DNA of 8,617 nucleotides from Deltaproteobacteria bacterium (lineage in GTDB: Bacteria; Myxococcota_A; UBA9160; SZUA-336), in contig DAOVBF010000035.1 in assembly GCA_030673955.1 (NCBI GenBank), forward strand, positions 1 to 8,617, in the 5' to 3' direction. Below are positions 1-6,572 of the stretch, one piece after another. The position numbers and the translations under genes are program-made. Every line of letters begins with the position of its first letter. Position 1 is the stretch's first letter. A model generated the notes under the pieces. The model saw nothing but the letters and a program-made list of their open reading frames with translations. It was not told the origin of the DNA and made no database searches.

Positions 1-663
1 CCTGGTGAACTCGACAACCTCGCGGCGGCGCAGCCGGATCGGGTGGCCCGGATGCGTGCGGCGCTACGCGCCCTGATCGAGCAAGCTCCGCGCGTTGTCG
101 ACGCCCGGCAGGCGCGGCGCCAGGCGACGCCGGTCGGCGTCCATCGAGTCCATAGCCCGGCGCGCATCGGCGGCTGTGAGCTCGAGCTCCCGGAGGAGTC
201 CGCCCCGCTCGAGGCACTGCACGACCTGCGCGTCGTTCTCAGGCGGGTCGCGATAGAGATCGACCTGCAGCGGCCTGCCTTCCTTCAGTCGCCCGAGGAT
301 TCGTTCGACCGCTCGCGGCCCCAGGGCCGCCGCGATTCGGGGCGCGGCCACGCGGAGGAACTGGGAGAAGCTGTCCCGATTGTGAAGCGCCCAGGGGATG
401 GTGCTGTCCCTCCTCAAGGCACGGAGGAACAGGCGCTCCGCCAACCACGCCCTGCCCCAGAATGCGAGCGCGAGACCCAGGGCGACGCCGCCCAGAGCGG
501 CGAGCAGACTCGTCATGGTCGATCCCTCCAATCTGGCTCGGTTGGGGCGTCCCGGGACGGCATCAGCGGCCGACCCCCGCCACGTCGAGCACTGCGGTCA
601 TCAGGACATCGGCACCTGCCGCGATGTCTTCCTTTCGGGCGTTCTCCTCTTCGTTGTGGCTGA
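1..663 (+). CDS. Possible C-terminal tail of a sulfatase (partial, end uncertain)
   Basis: Frame 1 is open from the first base of the window. Its first ~25 residues (PGELDNLAAAQPDRVARM, then an Arg/Ala-rich helix) resemble the segment near the C-terminus of bacterial arylsulfatases, where a 'DPxExxNLA' element is followed by a short helix. The following VVDARQARRQATP also fits the run-up to the usual sulfatase end, but the expected 'LRALGY' ending is not present. The frame stays open to a TGA at 661-663, across a convincing antisense gene (64-516), and residues after about position 150 look like shadow sequence. The real protein therefore probably ends, or was broken, near 150. No catalytic part is in the window, so the family call rests on the tail alone. 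It could also be chance openness in high-GC DNA. Confidence 0.35.
   Translation, partial: PGELDNLAAAQPDRVARMRAALRALIEQAPRVVDARQARRQATPVGVHRVHSPARIGGCELELPEESAPLEALHDLRVVLRRVAIEIDLQRPAFLQSPEDSFDRSRPQGRRDSGRGHAEELGEAVPIVKRPGDGAVPPQGTEEQALRQPRPAPECERETQGDAAQSGEQTRHGRSLQSGSVGASRDGISGRPPPRRALRSSGHRHLPRCLPFGRSPLRCG
64..516 (-). CDS. Small membrane-anchored protein of unknown function
   Basis: I do not recognise this 150-aa protein. It opens with a strongly hydrophobic stretch (about residues 3-28, rich in Leu/Ala/Gly) followed by Arg-rich sequence, which fits a single N-terminal membrane anchor with the rest in the cytoplasm. The remainder is mixed helical and charged, with two Trp, two conserved-looking acidic/aromatic patches (about 40-55 and 90-105) and one Cys. 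The ATG at 516 is chosen because GGAGGG (529-524) lies 7 nt upstream; an in-frame TTG at 531 lacks such support. It begins 46 bp after the carbamoylase stop and is the last gene of the minus-strand operon. Its convergent neighbour at the left edge overlaps it. A scaffold, transporter accessory or regulatory role is possible, but nothing in the sequence decides. Confidence 0.6.
   Translation of the reverse strand: MTSLLAALGGVALGLALAFWGRAWLAERLFLRALRRDSTIPWALHNRDSFSQFLRVAAPRIAAALGPRAVERILGRLKEGRPLQVDLYRDPPENDAQVVQCLERGGLLRELELTAADARRAMDSMDADRRRLAPRLPGVDNARSLLDQGA
524..529 (-). promoter_or_regulatory. Shine-Dalgarno site for the small membrane protein
   Basis: GGAGGG on the minus strand, 7 nt before the ATG at 516. 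It is nearly ideal and is the main evidence that this unknown ORF is translated and which start it uses. Confidence 0.7.
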
Positions 664-1813
664 TCCCACGTTCACACGGCACGAAGATCATGGCCGTCGG
701 AGCAATGCGCGCGAGGTAGACCGAGTCGTGGCCCGCGCCACTCACGATGTCGCCGTGCGAGTAGCCGAGCCCCTGCGCGGCCCTGCGGACGGCGGCGACG
801 CAGCCTGGATCGAAGGAAACGGGGTCAGAAGCCCAGATCTCGGTCAGCCGAGAGCGGACTCCGCCATCACTCAGGGCTTGGGACATAGATCGAAGCTCGC
901 CCTCCATCTCATCCAGTACCGACGCCTCCGGGTGCCGGAAGTCCACCGACGCGCGAACGCAACGCGGTACGGTGTTTCTGGAAGACGGCTCCGAGAGGAT
1001 CTGGCCCACCGTCGCGCGGGCGGCGGGCCCTCGCTGCCTGGCGATCTCGAAGATCGCCTCCAGCCCCCTCGCGAAGACCGGCACCGGGTCCCGGCGCAGG
1101 TGCATCGGGGTCGGGCCGGCGTGGGCCTCGGCACCCTCCAGCTCGAGGTCGTACCAACGGATCCCCTGGACCCCGGTAACCACGCCGATGGTGACGGACT
1201 CCTGCTCGAGAACCGGCCCCTGCTCGATGTGCAGCTCGAAGTGCGCGCTCAAGGAGCGTGCGCCGACATCGGCCGTTCCGGCATACCCGATTCGGTCGAG
1301 CGCGTCACGAAGCGAAGTGCCCTCGGCATCGGTTCGCCTGAGGGCGTACTCCAGGTCGAACACCCCCGCGAACGCTCCCGAGCCGAGCATCGCCGGCGCG
1401 AAGCGAGCCCCCTCCTCGTTCGTCCACACCGCGACCTCGAGTGGCGCTTGCGTAGCGATACCCAGCTCGTTCAGGCGCCGGATCACTTCGAGGCCCGCCA
1501 GCACGCCGTACACACCGTCGAACCTGCCCCCCGTGGGCTGCGAATCGAGGTGACTCCCCATGACGACCGGAGGGTGCGCGGGGTCTCTTCCTTGGCGCCG
1601 GGCGAACAGGTTGCCGATCCGATCGACGGACACCTCGCAGCGCTCGTGCGCGCACCAGGAGCGAAAGAGCTCGCGTGCCGCACGGTCTTGATCAGTCAGC
1701 GCGAGACGCCGAACACCTCCTCGGCTCGTGGCGCCGATCCGCGCCATCTCCATGAGGCTGTCCCAGAGCCGCTCCCCGTCTACGCGGAGGTCTTGACCCA
1801 CGGCGCGCCCCAT
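563..1813 (-). CDS. Zn-dependent amidohydrolase, hydantoinase/carbamoylase family (N-carbamoyl-amino-acid hydrolase, beta-ureidopropionase or allantoate amidohydrolase)
   Basis: This 416-aa M20-type hydrolase has the usual length for the family, which releases ammonia and CO2 from N-carbamoyl amino acids or related ureido compounds in the cytoplasm. Counting from the chosen start, the expected metal ligands are all present: His88 in GSHLDS, Asp99 in GGRFDG, the Glu pair 133-134 in NEEG, His195 in HIEQGP and His386 in ISHNEEE. The dimerisation-domain markers EGAEAHAGPTPM (about 222-233) and SSRNTVP (about 278-284) are also visible. I chose the ATG at 1813, 28 bp after the aminotransferase stop. 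The longer frame starting at 1915 would add 34 basic residues overlapping the upstream gene and unlike the family. The SD before 1813 is weak. Substrate is not readable from these motifs; the aminotransferase and alanine dehydrogenase nearby favour an amino acid or beta-amino acid product over allantoate. Confidence 0.92.
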   Translation of the reverse strand: MGRAVGQDLRVDGERLWDSLMEMARIGATSRGGVRRLALTDQDRAARELFRSWCAHERCEVSVDRIGNLFARRQGRDPAHPPVVMGSHLDSQPTGGRFDGVYGVLAGLEVIRRLNELGIATQAPLEVAVWTNEEGARFAPAMLGSGAFAGVFDLEYALRRTDAEGTSLRDALDRIGYAGTADVGARSLSAHFELHIEQGPVLEQESVTIGVVTGVQGIRWYDLELEGAEAHAGPTPMHLRRDPVPVFARGLEAIFEIARQRGPAARATVGQILSEPSSRNTVPRCVRASVDFRHPEASVLDEMEGELRSMSQALSDGGVRSRLTEIWASDPVSFDPGCVAAVRRAAQGLGYSHGDIVSGAGHDSVYLARIAPTAMIFVPCERGISHNEEENARKEDIAAGADVLMTAVLDVAGVGR

Positions 1814-1841
1814 CCCGTCTCGGGAGTCGGCGGCTGCCACG

Positions 1842-3215
1842 TCACTTGCCTGCAACTCGGAGGAGCCCAGCCGTCTCGTCGATGGCCGCCGCGAGGCGAC
1901 GGACGATCTCGTCAACGTCGGCCCGCGTGGCCACTAGCGGCGGCGAGAGCGCCATCACGTCCCGGATGGCTCTGGGAATGAGGCCGTGGGCAAGGCAGCG
2001 CTCCCAGCACAGCTCGCCCACCTTGCGATTCTCCGGAAATAGCCGCCGCGTCTCCCTGTCCTCGACCAACTCTACGGCCGCCAGCAGCCCCACACCGCGA
2101 ACCTCTCCCACGAGCGGATGGTCTCCGAGGGCATTGCGGAGCTGCTCCTGCAGATAGGGCCCGGTGTCGCTTCCGACGCGCTCGACAATCCCCTCCTCCT
2201 CGAGAATCCGGATGTTCTCCAGAGCCACGGCAGCGGCGGTGGGGTGTCCGGAATAGGTGAATCCGTGCGCGAAGTCCCTCTGCATCATGGTGCGAGCCAC
2301 GCGCGGACCCAGCGCGAGGGCGGAGAGCGGCACGTACCCCGAGGTGAGCCCCTTTGCCATGGTCATCAGGTCCGGCTCGATCCCGTACGTCTCGGAGCCC
2401 CACCATCTGCCCGTCCGCCCGAACCCGCAGATCACCTCGTCGACGACGAGCAGGACGTCGTGCTTCCGGCAGATCCGCTGCACCTCGGGCCAGTAGGTCG
2501 ACGGAGGTACGATCACGCCTCCTGCGCCGATCACCGGCTCGGCAAAGAACGCGGCGACCCGCTCCGGCCCCACCTCGAGGATCCTCTGCTCGATCGCTCG
2601 GGCTGCCGCGATCCCGAACTCCTCCGGAGAGCGGTCCCCCCCGTGGACGTACCAGTAGGGCGGGATGACATGCTCGAAGTCCGGCAGCGGCAGATCCCCA
2701 TGCGCGTGCATGCTTGGCCAACCGCCGACGCTCGCCGCCGCCAGGGTACTGCCGTGGTAGCCCAGTTCACGGCTGACGATGACCTTCTTCTCGGAGTGGC
2801 CCTGCAGGTTCCAGAAGTGCCTGATGAGGCGAACTGCCGTATCGACGGCCTCGGAGCCCGAGTTCGCGAACAGGAAGTGGTCGAGACCCGCGGGAGTGAG
2901 CGCGGCCAGCCGCTCCGAGAGCGTAGCGATCGGCGGCGTGGAGGTCTTGAAGAAGGTGTTGTAATAGGCCAGCTCGAGCATCTGACGATGGGCCGCGTCG
3001 GCAAGCTCGCGCCGACCGTAGCCGAGCTGAACGCACCAGAGCCCGGCCATGGCATCGATGAACCGACGTTCTTCCGAGTCTTCGAGGTAGATACCCTCCC
3101 CACGGACGAATACGCGGGCCCCTTCCTTGGCGATCACCTGTGGGTTGGTGAAGGGATGGATGTGATGGGCAGCGTCGATTCGCTGCCATTCCTCGGTCTT
3201 GCGGTTCAGTTGCAT
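1842..3215 (-). CDS. Class III omega-aminotransferase (SpuC-like, amine/beta-amino acid:pyruvate)
   Basis: A complete 457-aa fold-type I PLP enzyme. Family landmarks, numbered from the chosen start, are DAMAGLWCVQLGYG (about 54-67), the phosphate-binding NSGSEA (118-123), the Tyr-His pair 153-154 that stacks on PLP, Asp259 in VVDEV, and the Schiff-base Lys288 in MAKGLTSGY, followed by GFTYSGHP (about 318-325). Overall it closely recalls putrescine/polyamine:pyruvate aminotransferases (SpuC) and related omega-transaminases, which move a terminal amino group to pyruvate, giving an aldehyde and L-alanine. Exact amine specificity cannot be assigned. The ATG at 3215 has GGAAGGA 8 nt upstream; a GTG at 3233 would add six residues. 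It sits 36 bp after the decarboxylase gene and 28 bp before the carbamoylase gene, so co-transcription is likely. Confidence 0.93.
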   Translation of the reverse strand: MQLNRKTEEWQRIDAAHHIHPFTNPQVIAKEGARVFVRGEGIYLEDSEERRFIDAMAGLWCVQLGYGRRELADAAHRQMLELAYYNTFFKTSTPPIATLSERLAALTPAGLDHFLFANSGSEAVDTAVRLIRHFWNLQGHSEKKVIVSRELGYHGSTLAAASVGGWPSMHAHGDLPLPDFEHVIPPYWYVHGGDRSPEEFGIAAARAIEQRILEVGPERVAAFFAEPVIGAGGVIVPPSTYWPEVQRICRKHDVLLVVDEVICGFGRTGRWWGSETYGIEPDLMTMAKGLTSGYVPLSALALGPRVARTMMQRDFAHGFTYSGHPTAAAVALENIRILEEEGIVERVGSDTGPYLQEQLRNALGDHPLVGEVRGVGLLAAVELVEDRETRRLFPENRKVGELCWERCLAHGLIPRAIRDVMALSPPLVATRADVDEIVRRLAAAIDETAGLLRVAGK

Positions 3216-3223
3216 CGAACGGA

Positions 3224-3230
3224 TCCTTCC
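3224..3230 (-). promoter_or_regulatory. Shine-Dalgarno site deciding the aminotransferase start
   Basis: GGAAGGA on the minus strand, 8 nt before the ATG at 3215. It overlaps the alternative GTG start region and so argues for the shorter protein. Confidence 0.65.
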
Positions 3231-3251
3231 CACATTGGTAAGCCAACCGTG

Positions 3252-4634
3252 CTACGTGTAGGTGAGCTTGCCCCGCTCACCGATCCTACCCGCGCGAACA
3301 TCCTCGGTGACTGCGGCAAGGTCGGAGAGGAAGGCTTCGACGACTTCGTCCGGCACGGCATCCAGAGTGAGGTGAACCAGCGGCGGCTCCGGATTGCCCA
3401 TCATGAACCATCCGCGAGCGCTCATGCCGGCGACCACGTGTTGGACGTCCAGCTCCTCCGAGCCGAAGGCGAAGACGGCGAGCTCGCTCGGCCAGACGGA
3501 ATAGACCCCGAGGGACTCGATGCCCTCCTTTAACCGTCTGCCCACAGCCAGTTGACGCCGAGCCAGTCGCTCGTATCCGTCCTGACCCAGGAAGTTCATG
3601 ACGGCCCAGGCCGACGCCACCGAGCCGGCTGGACGAGAGCCGGTGAGGCCCGGGGAGAGATAGGGCCCGGCGGGCCAGTCGACGATCAGCTGGTAGTGAA
3701 ACTCGCGAAGGTCCCCGTTTCTCCAGAGGATCGATGAACACGGTTTGGCGGCGTAGCCGTACTTGTGGAGGTCGGCCGAGATCGACGTGACTCCGGGAAC
3801 GCGGAAGTCCCAGGGCGGCACCGGATGCCCTACCGCCTCAGCGAACGGCGCGAGATAGCCGCCCAGGCAGCCATCGACGTGAAACCAGAGGCCCTCGCTG
3901 CTGGCCAGGTGGCCCAGAGCCGGTATGTCGTCGTACAAGCCATAGGGCCAGCAAGGGGCGGAGCCCACGAGGGCGATCGTGTTCTTCGTGACTGCCTTTC
4001 TCATCGCGCCTACATCGCCCCGGTAGTCGGTACCGAGGCGCACGCGAACGAGCCGCACCCCCATCAGGTCGCACCCCTTCTCGAGCGCTGCATGGACCGA
4101 GTAGGGGGCGATGATCTCAGGGGCCGTCGCCTGGGGACGGTGCACCTTGGCCCACTCCCGGGCTGCATGGACGGCGCAATAGAGGCTCTCGGAGCCTCCC
4201 GACGTGATGTTTGCAGCGCCATCCGAGGGCGAGTGAAGCAGCTCCAGGGCCATCTCGAGGACTTCGTGCTCCATGCGAGCGACACTTGGCAGGTACGGAG
4301 TGAAGAGCGCATTCTGGGAGAAGAACATCCGGTGCGCCTGCTCGCAGACCTCCTGAACCTCCCGCGATCCCTTGAGCGAATAGACCGTGAGGCGGCCGTG
4401 GCTCTCAGCCGTGTCCTCCTTGCGGAGCGCCTCGAGCTGGGACCGCACGCCGTTCCACGGCGTGCCATGCTCGGGGAGTCGGTGGCGGGCGGCGTCGTTC
4501 GGATCGATGCCCTTGCGACGGCGAACCTTTTGCTCCTCCTGCTCGAGCCACCCCTTCAGTAAGGGCCACGGAACCGCCTTGCCCTCCTTCGCGCTCTCAC
4601 TCCCGGTCGTCTCCTTACCGTGCACAGTCGACAT
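3252..4634 (-). CDS. PLP-dependent decarboxylase / sphingosine-phosphate-lyase-like enzyme
   Basis: A 460-aa fold-type I PLP enzyme of the group II decarboxylase superfamily, closest in motif order to the sphingosine-1-phosphate lyase branch. Numbering from the chosen start, I see a SHGRLT element near 78-83 (cf. GRxSG of lyases), TSGGSES (144-150) for phosphate binding, His181 in the PYSVHAALEK segment that stacks on PLP, WFHVDGCLGGY (250-260) with Asp254, and the Schiff-base Lys291 in SISADLHKYGY. Relatives either decarboxylate amino acids or cleave beta-hydroxy amines; the sequence does not say which. After the lysine it has AAKPCSS where relatives usually have a KG(S/T)S-type stretch. There are no membrane segments, unlike eukaryotic S1P lyase. 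The ATG at 4634 follows GGGGAG by 7 nt. An upstream ATG at 4664 would overlap tetR. It is the first enzyme gene after tetR, 19 bp downstream. Confidence 0.85.
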   Translation of the reverse strand: MSTVHGKETTGSESAKEGKAVPWPLLKGWLEQEEQKVRRRKGIDPNDAARHRLPEHGTPWNGVRSQLEALRKEDTAESHGRLTVYSLKGSREVQEVCEQAHRMFFSQNALFTPYLPSVARMEHEVLEMALELLHSPSDGAANITSGGSESLYCAVHAAREWAKVHRPQATAPEIIAPYSVHAALEKGCDLMGVRLVRVRLGTDYRGDVGAMRKAVTKNTIALVGSAPCWPYGLYDDIPALGHLASSEGLWFHVDGCLGGYLAPFAEAVGHPVPPWDFRVPGVTSISADLHKYGYAAKPCSSILWRNGDLREFHYQLIVDWPAGPYLSPGLTGSRPAGSVASAWAVMNFLGQDGYERLARRQLAVGRRLKEGIESLGVYSVWPSELAVFAFGSEELDVQHVVAGMSARGWFMMGNPEPPLVHLTLDAVPDEVVEAFLSDLAAVTEDVRAGRIGERGKLTYT

Positions 4635-4641
4635 CTCGTAT

Positions 4642-4647
4642 CTCCCC
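4642..4647 (-). promoter_or_regulatory. Shine-Dalgarno site deciding the decarboxylase start
   Basis: GGGGAG on the minus strand, 7 nt before the ATG at 4634 and lying in the 19-bp gap after the tetR stop. It supports the 460-aa form over the 470-aa one. Confidence 0.7.
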
Positions 4648-4653
4648 TTTTCC

Positions 4654-5289
4654 TCAGCGCTCATCGAGGTAGACCGCGAGGTAGCCCTCGATGGCCTGGA
4701 AGAGCTCTCGACGCTGTGCGCTCCTCTTCACCTCGGGATCGAGAACAGCACGGTCGAGCAGCGCCGTCGCGATCTCGAGCGCCGTCCGTGCGACCAGCCG
4801 GCGCCGAGCGGGTCCGCCGCGCATCCCGCGCAGTCGGAGGTCCTCTGCCCAGACTTCGGCGAGCGCCGCGTTCAAGCGATCGTCAATGGTGCGAAGCGCA
4901 GGGCTGATCTGCACCGCGCGCCGGACGGCCAACAGGCCCGGCTCGTCCCCCACGGCGGCATCGTACGTCTCGAAGGCGCGACGGAGCGCGAGCCGCCACG
5001 GCACGTCGGCGTCGCTCAGAGCGAGGCCTGCCACCCATGCCTCGCGCTGCCGTTCTGCCATGCGCTCGGCCACGGCGCAGATCACTGCGAGCTTGTTCGG
5101 GAAATAGCGGTAAACGCTGCGGACGCGGATTCCCGCCCGCTCTGCCAAGCGCTTGGTCGTAAGCCCATCTGCGCCGCCATCCTCGAGGAGCTCCACGGCG
5201 GTATCGAGGATGAGCTCGAGGGTCCGGCGCGCCCGCTCCTGCGTAGGGCGGGTGCGAGGGGCGATGTCGGCTTGAACGGGGAGGCGCAT
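4654..5289 (-). CDS. TetR-family transcriptional regulator
   Basis: A 211-aa protein, typical TetR length. The N-terminal DNA-binding domain covers about residues 15-65, with the helix-turn-helix LTTKRLAERAGIRVRSVYRYF (43-63) ending in the family signature YRYFPNK. The C-terminal part is all-helical and presumably binds an effector and dimerises; it carries no motif that names a ligand. The ATG at 5289 is taken as start; a TTG at 5298 would add three residues. It heads the minus-strand catabolic operon and diverges from the alanine dehydrogenase gene, so it probably represses both directions from the shared 176-bp region. The palindrome at 5344-5366 is the obvious operator candidate. Autoregulation and effector identity are inference. 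Confidence 0.9.
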   Translation of the reverse strand: MRLPVQADIAPRTRPTQERARRTLELILDTAVELLEDGGADGLTTKRLAERAGIRVRSVYRYFPNKLAVICAVAERMAERQREAWVAGLALSDADVPWRLALRRAFETYDAAVGDEPGLLAVRRAVQISPALRTIDDRLNAALAEVWAEDLRLRGMRGGPARRRLVARTALEIATALLDRAVLDPEVKRSAQRRELFQAIEGYLAVYLDER

Positions 5290-5343
5290 GGGCTCCAAGG
5301 GGCGCTCTCGGCACCCGACTGTGATCGGCCTAGCTTAACACAA

Positions 5344-5366
5344 AAAAGGGAGCTATGCTCCCTTTT
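5344..5366. promoter_or_regulatory. Perfect palindrome between tetR and alanine dehydrogenase genes: likely TetR operator (or attenuator)
   Basis: AAAAGGGAGC (5344-5353), a TAT centre, then GCTCCCTTTT (5357-5366): ten perfectly matched arm bases. It sits in an AT-rich island of otherwise GC-rich DNA, 54 nt upstream of tetR and about 100 nt upstream of the alanine dehydrogenase start. The core GGGAGC-TAT-GCTCCC has the length and symmetry of TetR-family operators. It also reads as a hairpin followed by a T-tract on either strand, so a bidirectional terminator or leader attenuator is an alternative. I find no convincing -35/-10 pair placed around it; TTAACA at 5335-5340 is a possible -35 element without a matching -10. 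Confidence 0.55.
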
Positions 5367-5454
5367 CTTGAGACCCAGGAGCCCCGACGCACACGGGTTC
5401 GTGGACTTGGGCGCAAAGAGTCCGGTCAGGGCCGAGCGTGGTGCTCTGCACGAC

Positions 5455-5460
5455 AGGAGA
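5455..5460 (+). promoter_or_regulatory. Shine-Dalgarno site deciding the alanine dehydrogenase start
   Basis: AGGAGA lies 5 nt before the GTG at 5466. It fixes the start where the family's conserved N-terminus begins and excludes an upstream in-frame ATG at 5355 that lies inside the palindrome. Confidence 0.75.
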
Positions 5461-5465
5461 AGAAG

Positions 5466-6572
5466 GTGAAGATCGGAGTCCCGAGAGAGATCAAGGTCCA
5501 CGAGTACCGGGTTGGGCTGGTCCCGGGTGGCGTCCGCGAACTCGTTGCAGCCGGCCACGAGGTGATCGTGGAATCGAGCGCGGGGGCTGGCATCGGTCTT
5601 CCGGACGACGCGTACCTAGCGGCCGGGGCCCGGATCGCCCCGGCGGCCAGCGACGTCTTCGAGAGCGCCGATCTCGTGGTCAAGGTCAAGGAGCCCCAGC
5701 CGGCCGAGTGCGCCGCCCTACGCCCTGGCCAGTTGCTCTTCACCTACCTGCATCTGGCCGCAGACCCCGACCAGGCCAAAGCGCTGCTAGCCTCCGGGGC
5801 CACGGCGATCGCCTATGAGACGGTGACCACCGCCGACGGAACGCTCCCGCTCCTGACCCCCATGAGCGAGGTCGCCGGGCGCATGGCCGTGCAGGTGGGC
5901 GCGCAGTTCCTGCAGCGGGTCCAGGGCGGGGCCGGGGTGCTGCTGGGCGGCGTCCCCGGGGTGGAGCCCGCGAAGGTCGTCATCCTGGGCGGCGGCGTCG
6001 CCGGAACCAACGCGGCCGAGATGGCGGTGGGCCTGCGAGCGGACGTCACCGTCGTGGACCGTTCCGTCCAGCGCCTCCGGGAGCTCTCCGCTTTTTTCGG
6101 CAACTGCCTGAAGACCGCGTACTCCACCCCCGAGACGATCGAACGGCTCGTGAGCGCAGCCGACCTCGTCGTCGGGTCCGTGCTCGTACCAGGGGCCGCA
6201 GCCCCCAAGCTGGTCACGCGAGAGATGGTTCGCGCGATGAAGGCAGGTGCGGTCTTGGTCGACGTTGCGATCGATCAAGGCGGCTGCTTCGAAACGAGCC
6301 GACCGACGACGCACGACGCGCCGACCTACGTGATCGACGATGTCATCCATTACTGCGTCGTCAACATGCCGGGGGCCGTTCCGCGCACCTCGACCTTCGC
6401 GCTGACCAACGTGACCCTGCCATACGTACGGCTCCTGGCGAATCTCGGCTGGCAGGCCGCACTCGCGCGAGATCCGAACTTCGCCGCCGGACTCAATGTC
6501 CACGCCGGTCGCGTGACTCACGAAGCCGTCGCTCGCGACCTGGGTCTGCCCTACGAGCCGTGGGCGGCGTGA
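5466..6572 (+). CDS. ald: Alanine dehydrogenase (NAD-dependent)
   Basis: A complete 368-aa enzyme matching the family's usual ~370 residues. It interconverts L-alanine with pyruvate, ammonium and NADH in the cytoplasm. The N-terminus KIGVPREIKVHEYRVGL is the family signature. Active-site residues fall at the expected places: Arg15, Lys75 in VKVKEP, His96 in FTYLH and Asp270 in VAIDQGG. The NAD-binding glycine motif GGGVAG is at 175-180, with Asp198 at the end of the second strand for NAD ribose selection, and NMPGAVPRTST (300-310) is the conserved segment near the C-terminal part. The start is GTG with a good SD. It is divergent from the TetR-led operon, and the aminotransferase there probably makes alanine from pyruvate, so this enzyme would regenerate pyruvate and free the nitrogen. 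No fault is visible in the gene. Confidence 0.96.
   Translation: MKIGVPREIKVHEYRVGLVPGGVRELVAAGHEVIVESSAGAGIGLPDDAYLAAGARIAPAASDVFESADLVVKVKEPQPAECAALRPGQLLFTYLHLAADPDQAKALLASGATAIAYETVTTADGTLPLLTPMSEVAGRMAVQVGAQFLQRVQGGAGVLLGGVPGVEPAKVVILGGGVAGTNAAEMAVGLRADVTVVDRSVQRLRELSAFFGNCLKTAYSTPETIERLVSAADLVVGSVLVPGAAAPKLVTREMVRAMKAGAVLVDVAIDQGGCFETSRPTTHDAPTYVIDDVIHYCVVNMPGAVPRTSTFALTNVTLPYVRLLANLGWQAALARDPNFAAGLNVHAGRVTHEAVARDLGLPYEPWAA

Noticed and set aside
1814..1915. Upstream start for the carbamoylase at 1915
   Set aside because: It would overlap the aminotransferase end and add a Ser/Arg-rich stretch unlike the family; the ATG at 1813 gives the normal length and ligand spacing.
398..1981. Long plus-strand open frame (over 500 codons) opposite the carbamoylase gene
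   Set aside because: It is the antisense shadow of a gene with all catalytic residues; its translation is rich in Arg/Pro/His and has no recognisable domain. Similar long antisense frames at 2118-3533 and 4387-5469 were rejected for the same reason.
5325..5346. CRP-like site (TGTG...CACA) in the tetR/ald spacer
   Set aside because: The half-sites are too far apart for the CRP consensus and the inner bases do not match.
5355..5465. N-terminal extension of alanine dehydrogenase from an ATG at 5355
   Set aside because: The ATG lies inside the palindrome, the added 37 residues are unlike the family, and a good SD precedes the GTG at 5466.
5787..6521. Minus-strand open frame opposite alanine dehydrogenase
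   Set aside because: Shadow of a complete, motif-verified gene; composition (His/Gly/Asp/Arg-rich) is typical of antisense frames in GC-rich DNA.
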